Of a DNA stretch of 64,000 nt, positions 8,811-17,365 are shown piece after piece. A program made the translations under genes and the position numbers. The DNA comes from Thioalkalicoccus limnaeus (GTDB lineage: Bacteria; Pseudomonadota; Gammaproteobacteria; Chromatiales; Chromatiaceae): positions 31,662 to 95,661 of the forward strand of contig NZ_JBDKXB010000013.1 of the NCBI RefSeq assembly GCF_041197575.1, written 5' to 3'. The notes under the pieces were generated by a model, which had not been told where the DNA came from, made no database searches, and saw nothing but the letters and a program-made list of their open reading frames with translations. The number at the start of each line of letters is the position of its first letter. The stretch's first letter is position 1.

Positions 8811-10835
8811 CTACATCACCAAGCCAAGACCAAGATCGATGAGCTTGATCGCCGGGAACGGCAGCAACAACCCGCCAAGCCCGTAGATCAGGAGGTTGCG
8901 GCGCAGCAGCGCGTCGGCACTGATCGGGCGGATGCGCACCCCACGCAGCGCGAACGGGATCAGCGCCGGGATCACCAGGGCATTGAAGATCACCGCCGCC
9001 AGCACGGCCGTGGCCGGGCTGTTGAGCTGCATGATGTCGAGGGCCTGCATGGCCGGCACGCTGGCAATGAAGATGGCCGGCAGGATGGCGAAGTATTTGG
9101 CCACGTCGTTGGCCAGCGAGAAGGTGGTCAACGCGCCGCGGGTGACCAGCAACTGTTTGCCGATCTCCACTACCTCCAGCAGCTTGGTCGGATCGGAATC
9201 GAGATCGACCATGTTGCCGGCCTCCTTGGCGGCCTGGGTGCCGGAGTTCATGGCGAGCCCCAGATCGGCCTGGGCCAGCGCCGGCGCGTCGTTGGTGCCG
9301 TCACCCATCATGGCCACCAGCCGTCCCTGCGCCTGTTCGCGGCGGATGTAGTCCAGCTTGTCCTCCGGCGTGGCCTCGGCGATGTAATCGGCCACACCCG
9401 CCTCGGCGGCGATGGCGGCGGCGGTCAGCGGGTTATCGCCGGTGATCAGCACCGTGCGCACCCCCATGGCGTGCAGGCGCTGGAAGCGTTCCTTGATGCC
9501 GGTCTTGATGATGTCGGACAAGGGCACGACGCCGAGCACCCGATTATCCTCCGCGACCACCAGCGGTGTCGCGCCGCCACGCGCCACACGTTCCACCAGC
9601 GCGGTGGTCTCGTCGGGATAGGCGCCACCGTTCTCGGTGACGAAGCGGCGGATGGCATCCGGCACGCCCTTGCGGATACGCCGACCGTCGGGCTGGTCGA
9701 TTCCGGAGAGGCGGGTCCTGGCGGAAAACGCCAGGACGCGCGCCTCGGGGTCGGCCGCGACCGTCGCGCTGCGGTCTCGCGCCAGCGCGACAATGGACTT
9801 GCCCTCCGGCGTGGGATCGGCCAGCGAGGCGAGCATCGCCGCATCCCGCAGCCGCTCCGGGGCGATGTTGGCTAGCGGCAGAAAGTCGCTGGCCTGGCGG
9901 TCGCCGTGGGTGATGGTGCCGGTCTTGTCCAGCAGCAGGGTGTCGATGTTGCCGGCCACCTCCACCGCCTTGCCCGATTTTGCGACCAGGTTGGCGCGCA
10001 TGGCCCGATCCATGCCGGCGATGCCGATGGCCGGCAGCAGCCCGCCGATGGTGGTAGGGATGAGGCAGACCAGCAGTGCCACCAGCACCGGCACCGAGAC
10101 CTCGCCGCCGACAAAGGCGGCGAAGGGCACCAGCGTCGCCACCACGATGAGGAACACCATGGTCAGCGCGGACAGCAGCACGGTGAGCGCGATTTCGTTG
10201 GGTGTCTTCTGCCGCTTGGCGCTCTCCACCAGCGCGATCATGCGATCCAGCAGCGACTGACCCGACTCCACCGTCACCTCGACCAGGATGCTGTCGGTCA
10301 GCAGCTTGGTGCCGGCGCTAACGCCGCTGTTGTCGGTACCGGCCTCGCGCAGCACCGGCGCCGATTCGCCGGTGACCGCCGACTCGTTGATGCTGGCGGC
10401 CCCTTCGATGATCTCGCCATCTGCGGGAATCAGCTCGCCCGCCAGCACCCGTACCCGGTCGCCGCGACGCAGGGTCGTGGCGGGCACTTGCTCTTCAGCC
10501 TCTCCCCGCACGCGACGGGCCACGAGCTGCTCTCGGGTGGAGCGCAGGCTCTCGGCCTGTGCCCGGCCCCGCGCCTCCGCCAGGGCCTCGGCGGCGTTGG
10601 CAAAGAGCAGGGTGAACAGCAGAACGAGGCTGATCGCCAGATCGAAGCCCCAGGGACGACCGGCCAGCAGCGCGTCGCCCGTCAGCCACAGGGTCACCAG
10701 GGTGCCGACCCCGACCACGAACATCACCGGATTGCGCGCCAGCCAGCGCGGGTCGAGCCGCCGCAGCGACTCACCCGCCAAGCGGGCCAGGGTCTCGGCG
10801 GTGAGCAACGTCGATGGTTTGCGTTGTTGTTTCAT
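8811..10835 (-). CDS. kdpB: KdpB, P-type ATPase subunit of the potassium pump
   Basis: The 674-residue catalytic subunit has the phosphorylation motif DKTGTIT, the actuator TGES loop (SAVTGESAPV) and the hinge motif MMGDGTNDAPAL. Membrane helices occur at about 35-90, 220-275 and 570-670. Length and motif order match KdpB, which hydrolyses ATP to drive potassium uptake through KdpA in the inner membrane. The spacing to kdpA (18 bases) and kdpC (3 bases) indicates one operon. Confidence 0.96.
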   Translation of the reverse strand: MKQQRKPSTLLTAETLARLAGESLRRLDPRWLARNPVMFVVGVGTLVTLWLTGDALLAGRPWGFDLAISLVLLFTLLFANAAEALAEARGRAQAESLRSTREQLVARRVRGEAEEQVPATTLRRGDRVRVLAGELIPADGEIIEGAASINESAVTGESAPVLREAGTDNSGVSAGTKLLTDSILVEVTVESGQSLLDRMIALVESAKRQKTPNEIALTVLLSALTMVFLIVVATLVPFAAFVGGEVSVPVLVALLVCLIPTTIGGLLPAIGIAGMDRAMRANLVAKSGKAVEVAGNIDTLLLDKTGTITHGDRQASDFLPLANIAPERLRDAAMLASLADPTPEGKSIVALARDRSATVAADPEARVLAFSARTRLSGIDQPDGRRIRKGVPDAIRRFVTENGGAYPDETTALVERVARGGATPLVVAEDNRVLGVVPLSDIIKTGIKERFQRLHAMGVRTVLITGDNPLTAAAIAAEAGVADYIAEATPEDKLDYIRREQAQGRLVAMMGDGTNDAPALAQADLGLAMNSGTQAAKEAGNMVDLDSDPTKLLEVVEIGKQLLVTRGALTTFSLANDVAKYFAILPAIFIASVPAMQALDIMQLNSPATAVLAAVIFNALVIPALIPFALRGVRIRPISADALLRRNLLIYGLGGLLLPFPAIKLIDLGLGLVM

Positions 10836-10853
10836 GATGTGTTCTCCAAGGCA

Positions 10854-12563
10854 TCAGTTCGCCAACGACAGAAACTCGGCGAACGGGCCGAGGGCCAGGA
10901 CCGGGAAGAAGCTAAGCAGCGCAAACATCAGGATCACCCCCAGGGTCAGCACGGCGAAGGTGGGCGTCTCCACGGCCAGGCTGCCCGAGGTGGTGGGCGC
11001 GACGCGCTTGCCCGCCAGGTGGGCGGCCAACGCCAGCGGTGCCAGGATGGGAATAAACCGCCCGAGGATCAGCGCCACGGCGCAACTGAGGTTCCACCAG
11101 GGCGTATCGTCGCCCAACCCCTCGAAGCCGGACCCGTTGTTGGCGAAGGCCGAGGTGTACTCATAGAGCACCTGGCTCAGGCCATGGAACCCTGGATTGG
11201 AGGTCTGCGCCAGGCCCGGAATCGCCACCGCCGTAGCGGTCAGTCCGAGGATCAAGAGCGGCTGGCTCAAGAGCGCGATGCAAATCAGCTTGATCTCCTT
11301 GGCCTCCAGCGCGCGGCCATAGACCTCCGGTGAGCGACCCACCATCAGGCTGCCGAGAAACACCGCGAGCAGCAGGAACAGCAGGAAGTTGATCAGCCCC
11401 ACGCCGACGCCGCCGAAGGTGGCGTTGATGAACATATCCATTAGCGTCGAGGCGCCGCCCAGCGGATTGAAGGAGTCATGCATGCCGTTCACCGAGCCGT
11501 TGGAGGTCTGGGTGGTGAAGCTGCCCCAGAGCGCCGTGGCCGTCGCGCCAAAGCGCACCTCCTTGCCCTCCAGATTCGGGCCCTCGGCGGCGAAGCCGGC
11601 AAAGGCGGCGTTGGGTTGGTTCTCCGACCAGATATTGATGCCCGTCAGGACCACCGACATCGACAGCATCACGCCCATCACCAGGATCGCCAGTCGCCGC
11701 CGGCCGGTCAGATACCCGGCCATGAACACCAGGGCCATCGGGATCAGCACGATGGCCACGGTCTCGACGACATTGGACACCGGCGTCGGGTTCTCCAGCG
11801 GGACGGAGCTGTTCGGCCCGTACCAGCCGCCGCCGTTGGTGCCCACCTGCTTGATCGCGACCATGGGCGCCACCGGGCCGACCGGGATACGCTGCTCGGC
11901 AAGCTCCGCGCTAGGATCGAGCGGGGTGGCGGTCTGAGCGCCCTCGAGGGTATTGGGCACCCCCTGCCAGGCAAGCAGTAGCGCGGTGATGAACGCCACT
12001 GGCAGCATCACTCTGACAATGGCTCGGACCAGATCGGCATGAAAGTTGCCGACCGAAACACCGCCATCCGCAGTCGTCGCGGTCCCCTCGCGCCGCGCGA
12101 AGGCCGTGCGCAGGATGGCGACCAGCGCCGCGATGCCCGCAGCCGGCGTAATCACCTGCAGGCTGACGATGGCGACCAGATGCGCAAAATACGAAAGCTG
12201 CGCCTGACCCGAGTAGTGCTGCTGGTTGGTATTGGTGATGAAGGACGCCGTGGTATGCAGCGCCAGATCCCAACTCATGCCCTCGATGCCATCCGGGTTT
12301 AGTGGCAACCGCCCCTGCTGCATCAGGATCACCAGAACGATGAGACCCAAGATGACGTGTAGCTTGAGCAGCGCCTTGCCGTAGTCTTTCCAACTCATCG
12401 GGGCAAGGGGTTGAACGCCGATGGCGCGATGGATCACCCACTCGACAGGGCCAAACACCCGATCAAGCGCGGTCGGTGTTGGCGAATAGATCGCCGCCAG
12501 GTAGCGTCCCAACGGCCAGGCCAACGCCAAGGCGACCCCGTAGATAAGAAGGACTTCATTCAT
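10854..12563 (-). CDS. kdpA: KdpA, potassium-binding channel-like subunit
   Basis: From the ATG at 12563 the protein is 569 residues. A GGGAGG sits at suitable distance before this ATG, and a start 15 bases upstream would lack that support. It contains the four filter-like loops of KdpA: TNTNQQHYSG, GTNGGGWYGPNSS, TSNGSVNGMHDS and FANNGSGFEG. About ten membrane helices surround them. KdpA binds potassium and passes it to KdpB. The ATG overlaps the stop of a preceding 26-codon ORF (ATGA), implying translational coupling. Confidence 0.95.
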   Translation of the reverse strand: MNEVLLIYGVALALAWPLGRYLAAIYSPTPTALDRVFGPVEWVIHRAIGVQPLAPMSWKDYGKALLKLHVILGLIVLVILMQQGRLPLNPDGIEGMSWDLALHTTASFITNTNQQHYSGQAQLSYFAHLVAIVSLQVITPAAGIAALVAILRTAFARREGTATTADGGVSVGNFHADLVRAIVRVMLPVAFITALLLAWQGVPNTLEGAQTATPLDPSAELAEQRIPVGPVAPMVAIKQVGTNGGGWYGPNSSVPLENPTPVSNVVETVAIVLIPMALVFMAGYLTGRRRLAILVMGVMLSMSVVLTGINIWSENQPNAAFAGFAAEGPNLEGKEVRFGATATALWGSFTTQTSNGSVNGMHDSFNPLGGASTLMDMFINATFGGVGVGLINFLLFLLLAVFLGSLMVGRSPEVYGRALEAKEIKLICIALLSQPLLILGLTATAVAIPGLAQTSNPGFHGLSQVLYEYTSAFANNGSGFEGLGDDTPWWNLSCAVALILGRFIPILAPLALAAHLAGKRVAPTTSGSLAVETPTFAVLTLGVILMFALLSFFPVLALGPFAEFLSLAN

Positions 12564-12640
12564 ATCTGATCCTCCCATTCGACAAACAGGAAACAGATGC
12601 CGAACAGGGCCAGCAGGATGAGTGCGCCGAGGATACCCAT
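12560..12640 (-). CDS. 26-residue membrane micro-protein between kdpF and kdpA
   Basis: An ATG at 12640, two bases after the kdpF stop, opens a 26-codon frame, MGILGALILLALFGICFLFV followed by EWEDQI. It is one hydrophobic helix with an acidic end. The stop overlaps the kdpA start (ATGA) and the ribosome-binding site of kdpA lies inside it, so translation is probably coupled through kdpF, this ORF and kdpA. It is not the KdpF sequence type, which is present immediately upstream. It may be a second small subunit of the pump or merely a coupling leader. I do not recognise a named family. Confidence 0.55.
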   Translation of the reverse strand: MGILGALILLALFGICFLFVEWEDQI

Positions 12641-12642
12641 GG

Positions 12643-12723
12643 TCAGAACCGCTCGGGCCGTAACAGGGCGACCGACAGATAGACGAGCAACGCCAGCACG
12701 ATGAGGAGCAGGATGTAGTACAC
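12643..12723 (-). CDS. kdpF: KdpF, small stabilising subunit of the Kdp pump
   Basis: The minus strand carries a 26-codon frame from a GTG at 12723, preceded by GAGG at five bases. It reads MYYILLLIVLALLVYLSVAL then LRPERF. One membrane helix ending in L-L-R-P-E-R/K-F is the hallmark of KdpF, a roughly 28-residue peptide that stabilises KdpABC. It is the first gene of the operon, which runs kdpF, micro-ORF, kdpA, kdpB, kdpC, kdpD, kdpE. Confidence 0.85.
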   Translation of the reverse strand: MYYILLLIVLALLVYLSVALLRPERF

Positions 12724-13538
12724 GATCACCTCGCAATACGTCGTTGAGCAAGGCGGCAAAGGTTAACGAGCGCCGACGTAACGGTTCTAGGCACCAGCCA
12801 GGGGAGTGCGTAACAAACGCGCAAAAATTCACGGGGGGTGCCGGGGGTTCCGGCACCTTCGCAACCAGCCTAGCGGGGCGCCCCAACGCCGGCGAGCGGC
12901 ATCTTCTGCGTAGCGTCAGCGACCCTCGTGAAACCTGGCGGAATGACTCGTCAGAGGGCTTAAGAAGCGCAGCAACGCCGCCAGTGCATCGCCGGCATCG
13001 CCGCCGAAGCGGTCCAGCAGACTGGCCGGCGCCTGCGACCAATCCACCGGCGGCACAAAACGGCCCTGCGCGCCGCACCACAGCGAGGTCTGCGACAATT
13101 GCTCTCGCCACCAGGTCCGCCAGCGCCGCAGCGTCCGCATCGGGATCGCCCCGGAGTGTCGCCGTGCTCGTGATACATTTTGGGACGTCCAAGTCGCCAA
13201 AACGACTGCGCTCGGCGACAGCCTTGGTGCCCGGATTCGCCCTGCGGTCGCCGCCGTGCCCGACTCCCCGTTGGTCCGCCGGGCACGACAGTGCCCACAA
13301 ATGGCTTGACGGCGTGTCGGATGCGCTCTGCATATTGCCTGCGCGGCTTCGGGACTACGCCCCTTCGCCACTGCGGCAATACGCTCGCACCTACGCCTAT
13401 CCGGGACTACGCGCCCTCGCTTCGCTCTCCATGGCGCGCAGCGAGTGTCGCGGCCAAGGCCGCGGCTTTTGGGTGATGTCCGCTATGGCGCAACGAGGCC
13501 ACCACGACGATCACGCCGAGATAGACTCGCCGGCCCAG
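12724..13538. other. Upstream region of the kdp operon; mostly decayed sequence
   Basis: The kdp promoter is expected within the first couple of hundred bases upstream of 12723, but I cannot point to a confident -35/-10 or KdpE site. From about 12916 to 13190 the minus strand carries a broken protein fragment (listed separately). From about 13300 to 13500 the plus strand contains a CGGGACTACGCCC-type sequence twice (13348-13360 and 13403-13415, the second reading CGGGACTACGCGC), which looks like degenerated repeat DNA. The IS21-type element starts at about 13539. Confidence 0.4.
12916..13190 (-). pseudogene. Frameshifted fragment of an unidentified gene
   Basis: Two adjacent minus-strand frames look like one protein split by a shift near 13105. 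The first contains GDPDADAAALADLVA. The second continues SLWCGAQGRFVPPVDWSQAP and DRFGGDAGDALAALLRFL, ending at a stop at 12916. Composition and the apparent helix pattern are protein-like, unlike the overlapping Arg-rich shadow frames. I do not recognise the family. It is probably debris left beside the insertion elements. Confidence 0.35.
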
Positions 13539-14895
13539 TGTTAATGGCCACTTAAACTGACCCACTACTGGCCAACAATTTTGACCCACCCCCTGGTGGC
13601 CGTCAGGCCGTTGAAACCCTACTCTCCTGGCCCTTTGCCGGTCGGGGGAAGTCTTGAAGGAGTGGGTCGTGATACACAAGATCAAAGCCATGTACGACGA
13701 CGGGCGTGGGAGCTCGATCCGGGAGATCGCCCGGGCCTTGCAGATGTCGCGCAACACCGTCCGCAAGTATGTCGCGCTGGATGAGGCAAGCATCGAGGCT
13801 GGGCTCAGTGACCGCAGTCGGCACAAGAGCTTGGACGAGCACCGGCGCTACATCGTCCATCTGCTGGGGACCTTCCTCAAGCTGAGCGCGGTCAAGGTCA
13901 AGCGCAAGCTGGAGGAGAAGGTCGGTCCGCTGGCGGTGTCCAGCCGCTCGCTGCGGCGCTACATCAGTACGCTACGGGAGGAGGTTGTCCAGGCGCAGCC
14001 GCGTCATTACGAGCCGGTGCTGGACCAGGTCCCCGGCGTGCAGTGCCAGGTGGACCCCGGGGAGTTGCGCGAAGTGCTCATCGGCGGTGTCGCCACCACC
14101 GTCTACTTCGTGGTCTTCGTCCTGTCGTTCTCGCGCCTGATGTACGTTGGGACGTCGCCTCGGCCGATCGACACCGAGACGTTCATCTGGTTGCACGATG
14201 CGGCGTTCCGCTTCTTCGGCGGTTGCCCGGAGGAATGCGTCTACGACCAGACCCGTCTGGTGGTCTTAGACGAGCGTTACCGGGAGCTGGAGCTCAATCA
14301 GCGCTTCGCCCAATACGCCACTGGCGCCGGTTTTCGCATCCGCGCCTGCGCGGGCTACGATCCCGAGAGCAAGGGCAAGGTGGAGGCCGGGGTGAAGTAC
14401 GTGAAGTACGATGGCCTCTATGGCGAGCAGTTCGAGGACTGGGGCGCGATGGAGGAGCACCTGCACCGCTGGCTGGAGGAGGTGGCCAACGCCCGCCTCC
14501 ACGGCACCACCAGGCGGGTTCCGCGAGCGCACTACGTGGCCGAGGAGCAGGCCAGGATGCGCCCCTATCTGACACCCGCGTATCTGGCGCCGAGCGGCGT
14601 TGCGGGCGAGCCGCGCAAAGTTGACAAGACGGGGCTCATCTCGTTCCGGAGCAACAAGTACTCGGTGCCGATGGCCTACCAGTCGGGCCGGATCAGTGCC
14701 CTGGCCAGCCCCGACGGCCAGCTCCACCTCTATGCCCTGCCCGGCGGAGAACACATCGCCAGTCACGCGCTGAGTCAAGGCAAGGGAGAGATCATCAAGA
14801 ACGCCGACCACTACCGTGACAAGGCCCGGGCGGTGGCCGACCTCGCGGCGGACATCGAGCAGGCCCTCGGCGAGGCGCTGGGGCGGCGTCTGTGC
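13539..14895 (+). mobile_element. IS21-family insertion sequence, truncated at its right side
   Basis: The left end begins near 13539 with TGTTAATGGCCACTTAAACT and contains repeated (A/T)CTGACCCAC / TTTTGACCCAC motifs at about 13555-13590, as in IS21 ends that carry multiple transposase-binding repeats. It is followed by istA. The element stops abruptly at about 14895, where IS66-type sequence begins; the end of istA, the whole of istB and the right end are missing. Confidence 0.75.
13669..14894 (+). pseudogene. istA: IS21 transposase IstA, 3'-truncated
   Basis: A GTG at 13669 with AAGGAG six bases upstream starts a protein reading MIHKIKAMYDDGRGSSIREI. The N-terminal helix-turn-helix (IREIARALQMSRNTVRKYV) and an rve-type integrase core follow, with acidic residues at QCQVDPGELR, CVYDQTRLVV and KGKVEAGVKYVK that fit the DDE triad. 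The C-terminal IstA region (VDKTGLISFRSNKYSVP) is present. Family sequence ends at EALGRRL near 14890, after which the frame runs into the antisense of an IS66 gene until 15198. About 60-90 C-terminal residues appear lost, and istB is absent, so it is inactive in cis. Confidence 0.8.
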
Positions 14896-14972
14896 AGCCC
14901 ATCGATGCTGCGGCGGAAATCCGCCGGCTCGATCGCGACGAACACCCGGCTTTGCGGGGTCAGCTGCAACAT
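14895..14972 (-). pseudogene. tnpB: IS66 TnpB (Orf2), N-terminal stub
   Basis: The ATG at 14972 overlaps the stop of tnpA (TGATG). The first 26 residues, including LTPQSRVFVAIEPADFRRSI and DGL, match the family start (I/LQLTP-R-F-A-EP-DFR-GIDGL). The frame then enters IS21 sequence and is no longer TnpB. About three quarters of the protein is missing. Confidence 0.75.
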
Positions 14973-15394
14973 CACCGTGCCTCCAGGAAGCGCTCCAGCA
15001 CGCAGTGCGGGTCCATCCCCGCACCGGGCTCGATGCGCAGGCGCAGCCCGTCGGGGCGGATCAGCTCCAAACACCCCGCCAGGCGCGCCCGCCGCAGCGC
15101 CGGCGTCATCTGCTCCGGAACCAGCTCAACGAACGTCGCCTGGACATCCGCCGCTCGCCGCCGCCGGCCGCGGCCGAAGAGACCGCGACGCCGGTTGAGA
15201 TCCCGGCCGCTGAGGCGCAGCCGGCGCGCGACGGACGACACCCCATCGCGCTCCACCAGCGCGATCGCCTCCGACCAGAGCCGATCAGGGATCCGCTCCC
15301 CGCGACGCTTCTGCCGCCGCCAGTCTTCGAAATGCGCCGCCACCTCGTCTAACGTCAAGGTCGGGCTCAGCCGCGCGTCGGTGTCACTGCTCAT
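14972..15394 (-). CDS. tnpA: IS66 TnpA (Orf1)-like accessory protein
   Basis: The 140-residue protein has the layout of the IS66 Orf1 group: an N-terminal helical stretch (LDEVAAHFEDWRRQKRRGER), a helix-turn-helix-like centre (LWSEAIALVERDGVSSVARR LRLSG) and a C-terminal segment with FVEL and the terminal LELIRPDGLRLRIEPG pattern. It reads complete from ATG to TGA and is followed by the truncated tnpB. Without tnpB and tnpC it cannot support transposition alone. Confidence 0.65.
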   Translation of the reverse strand: MSSDTDARLSPTLTLDEVAAHFEDWRRQKRRGERIPDRLWSEAIALVERDGVSSVARRLRLSGRDLNRRRGLFGRGRRRRAADVQATFVELVPEQMTPALRRARLAGCLELIRPDGLRLRIEPGAGMDPHCVLERFLEAR

Positions 15395-15580
15395 CGGGCC
15401 TCCGGTGTCTGTTCGCCACCGGCAACATCCTATTCACCACGCTGTCAACCGGTCACGCACGCTTGCCGGAACTACACGACTTGATGGCGCACAGGGTTCC
15501 GTGCGCCAGCGAACGGATGCCCGCTCTCCGCGATGGTAGCTTCCCCGCGAACACCAGGTTCCTCGAGGAGGCACAGCGCC

Positions 15581-17218
15581 ATGGCCCGAGCACGCACGAC
15601 CCTTTCGCCCCGTACCGCGGTTCTCCTGAGCGGCTCCCTGATCCTTGGACTCGCGGGCCCGGCGCTCGCCCAGTTCACGAACTGGACATCCCCCGCGGTG
15701 GGCATGCAGGTCGCCCAGGCTTCCAGCACCGTACAGGACATTCAACGCGAGCTGAATCGACTGGGCTACAACGCGGGACCCGTCGATGGATCCATGGGGC
15801 CCCGCACGCGCGCGGCAATCCAGGCCTACCAGCGGGACCACGACTTGCGGGTGGACGGCCAACCCAACTCGAGCCTGCTGTCTCATGTTCGCGACACGGC
15901 CAGAAGCGGAAGGTCAGAACCGATTCGTTCTGGACCCGAACCGTCGTCACGACAGATCGCGGATACTCAGGACGCGCTCCGCACTCTCGGATACGACGTC
16001 GGGCGCCCATCCAGCCGGCTCACCGACGAGACCCGGGCCGCCATCCGAAGCTACGAGTCCGACCACGGCCTGCTGGCATCCGGTCAGCCCAGTGCCGAAC
16101 TGCTCGAACACATGCGCCGAAACATCCAAACCACACCGGAGGCACCTACCGCAGTCGATGCCAACACGATCGCCGGAATCCAGGGCGAGCTGCGCCTGCG
16201 CGGCTACCAGATTCCCCGCGTCACGGGCCAGATGGACACCCAGTCCCGTCAGGCCATCCGCGACTATCAGCAGGGACAGGGCGTGGCCGTAACCGGCGAA
16301 CCCAGTGCGGCTCTGCTGGCCGATCTCCGCGCCGTGCGCACCGAGCCGGCCCCTGCCGCCGGTTTGACCCGCGAGCAACGGGCGGCGGCACAGCGGGCAC
16401 TGAGCGCGCGTGGCTACGAAGCCGGTCCGCCGGATGGCGTACTGGGTCCACGCAGCCGTGACGCGATACGGACGTTTCAGGCCGACAACGACATCACGCC
16501 GAGTGGCGAACTCACGTCTCGCACGATGGCACTTCTCGGCCTCGGCAGGACAGATGCCGTAGCTGAGCCGCCAGCGATCAAGACCAAACCTTACCGTGTA
16601 AGGGCCCGGGACGACTTCTCGGACGGCGACCACACCCGGAATCCGGCCTGGCGCATCGCCTCCGGCCGCTTCGAGGTGCGCGGCGGGGGGCTGAATTCGA
16701 CAATGGTCCCGCCTTCGGAACGCACCGAGGCCATGGGCCGGCAGATCCTCGGCAACCTGCTGCAGCAGCAGCTCGGGTTCACGCTTCCGGGGCAGGAGAC
16801 GGCAGCGGCGGCCTACCTGCCGACCCGACTCGGTCCAGAGTTCCGGATCACCGCTCTGGTCTCCGGCTCCGCGGAGGCGCACAGTCACATCGATTTGGGC
16901 CCCTACCGGGGCAACAGGCTGAACCAGGGTTACCGCCTCAACTACCGCACCAGCCAGTCGCGGCCGCTGCAGCTCATCGTCGTGAATGAAAGCGGTATCT
17001 CGGTCATTGCCAGCGCGAGGCTCCCGCTCGACGGCGGCGCACCGCACCGGTTGGTCTGGACGCGTGATGCCGAAGGGCGGATGACGGTCACACACAAGGA
17101 TGCGATCCTCATCGATGTGGTCGACAGGACCGAAAACGAGACCTTCGATGGCTTTTCGCTGATCAATGCCGGTGGTGATTGGACCCTGCACGAGGTGATC
17201 CTCGAGGATCGCGGCTGA
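15581..17218 (+). CDS. Exported protein with four peptidoglycan-binding repeats and a lectin-like C-terminal domain
   Basis: The ATG at 15581 has GAGGAGG ten bases upstream and opens a clear signal peptide (hydrophobic AVLLSGSLILGLAGPALAQ). The mature part has four PG_binding_1-type repeats at about residues 40-95, 105-170, 180-240 and 260-320. Each carries the L-x-x-L/R-GY-x-x-x-x-x-x-G-x-x-x-x-x-T/S-R-x-A-I-x-x-Y/F-Q pattern. The last 200 residues (from DDFSDGDHTRNPAWRIASGR) look like a beta-sandwich carbohydrate-binding fold of the laminin-G/concanavalin type. No catalytic domain is seen, so it is probably a cell-wall-bound structural or scaffold protein. 545 residues; not linked in an operon to its neighbours. 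Confidence 0.8.
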   Translation: MARARTTLSPRTAVLLSGSLILGLAGPALAQFTNWTSPAVGMQVAQASSTVQDIQRELNRLGYNAGPVDGSMGPRTRAAIQAYQRDHDLRVDGQPNSSLLSHVRDTARSGRSEPIRSGPEPSSRQIADTQDALRTLGYDVGRPSSRLTDETRAAIRSYESDHGLLASGQPSAELLEHMRRNIQTTPEAPTAVDANTIAGIQGELRLRGYQIPRVTGQMDTQSRQAIRDYQQGQGVAVTGEPSAALLADLRAVRTEPAPAAGLTREQRAAAQRALSARGYEAGPPDGVLGPRSRDAIRTFQADNDITPSGELTSRTMALLGLGRTDAVAEPPAIKTKPYRVRARDDFSDGDHTRNPAWRIASGRFEVRGGGLNSTMVPPSERTEAMGRQILGNLLQQQLGFTLPGQETAAAAYLPTRLGPEFRITALVSGSAEAHSHIDLGPYRGNRLNQGYRLNYRTSQSRPLQLIVVNESGISVIASARLPLDGGAPHRLVWTRDAEGRMTVTHKDAILIDVVDRTENETFDGFSLINAGGDWTLHEVILEDRG

Positions 17219-17239
17219 CCCACAGCCGGGGAACTCCAC

Positions 17240-17266
17240 GCAGCCCTTCCAATCGTGAAGGGCTGC
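17240..17266. terminator. Strong hairpin after the peptidoglycan-binding gene
   Basis: GCAGCCCTTC (17240-17249) and GAAGGGCTGC (17257-17266) form a perfect 10-bp stem with a 7-base loop, 20 bases past the stop codon. There is no T-run on the plus side, so it may be a weak or Rho-assisted terminator or an mRNA-stabilising hairpin. Confidence 0.5.
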
Positions 17267-17365
17267 AACGCCTTCGTTCCCGCGCTCTGAGGGATACTAC
17301 TTCGGAGGAGGAAATGGCCCGCGTGAGCGGGGCATCCGTCTATGGGGCGACAGACCGGCGTGGGA

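Larger units (their letters stand above)
14895..15400 (-). mobile_element. IS66-family remnant inserted in or fused to the IS21 element
   Basis: The minus strand carries a complete IS66-type tnpA and the first 26 codons of tnpB, whose reading stops matching at 14895, exactly where the IS21 istA sequence starts. The large tnpC transposase is absent. The outer end lies somewhere after 15394; I could not identify a clear terminal inverted repeat in 15395-15470. Confidence 0.7.

Noticed and set aside
8559..11333. Long plus-strand frames across kdpC-kdpB-kdpA
   Set aside because: They are antisense to a complete, motif-verified kdp operon.
12744..13544. 266-codon plus-strand ORF before the IS21 element
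   Set aside because: Low-complexity Ser/Arg/Ala-rich translation with no start signal; part of it is antisense to the minus-strand fragment.
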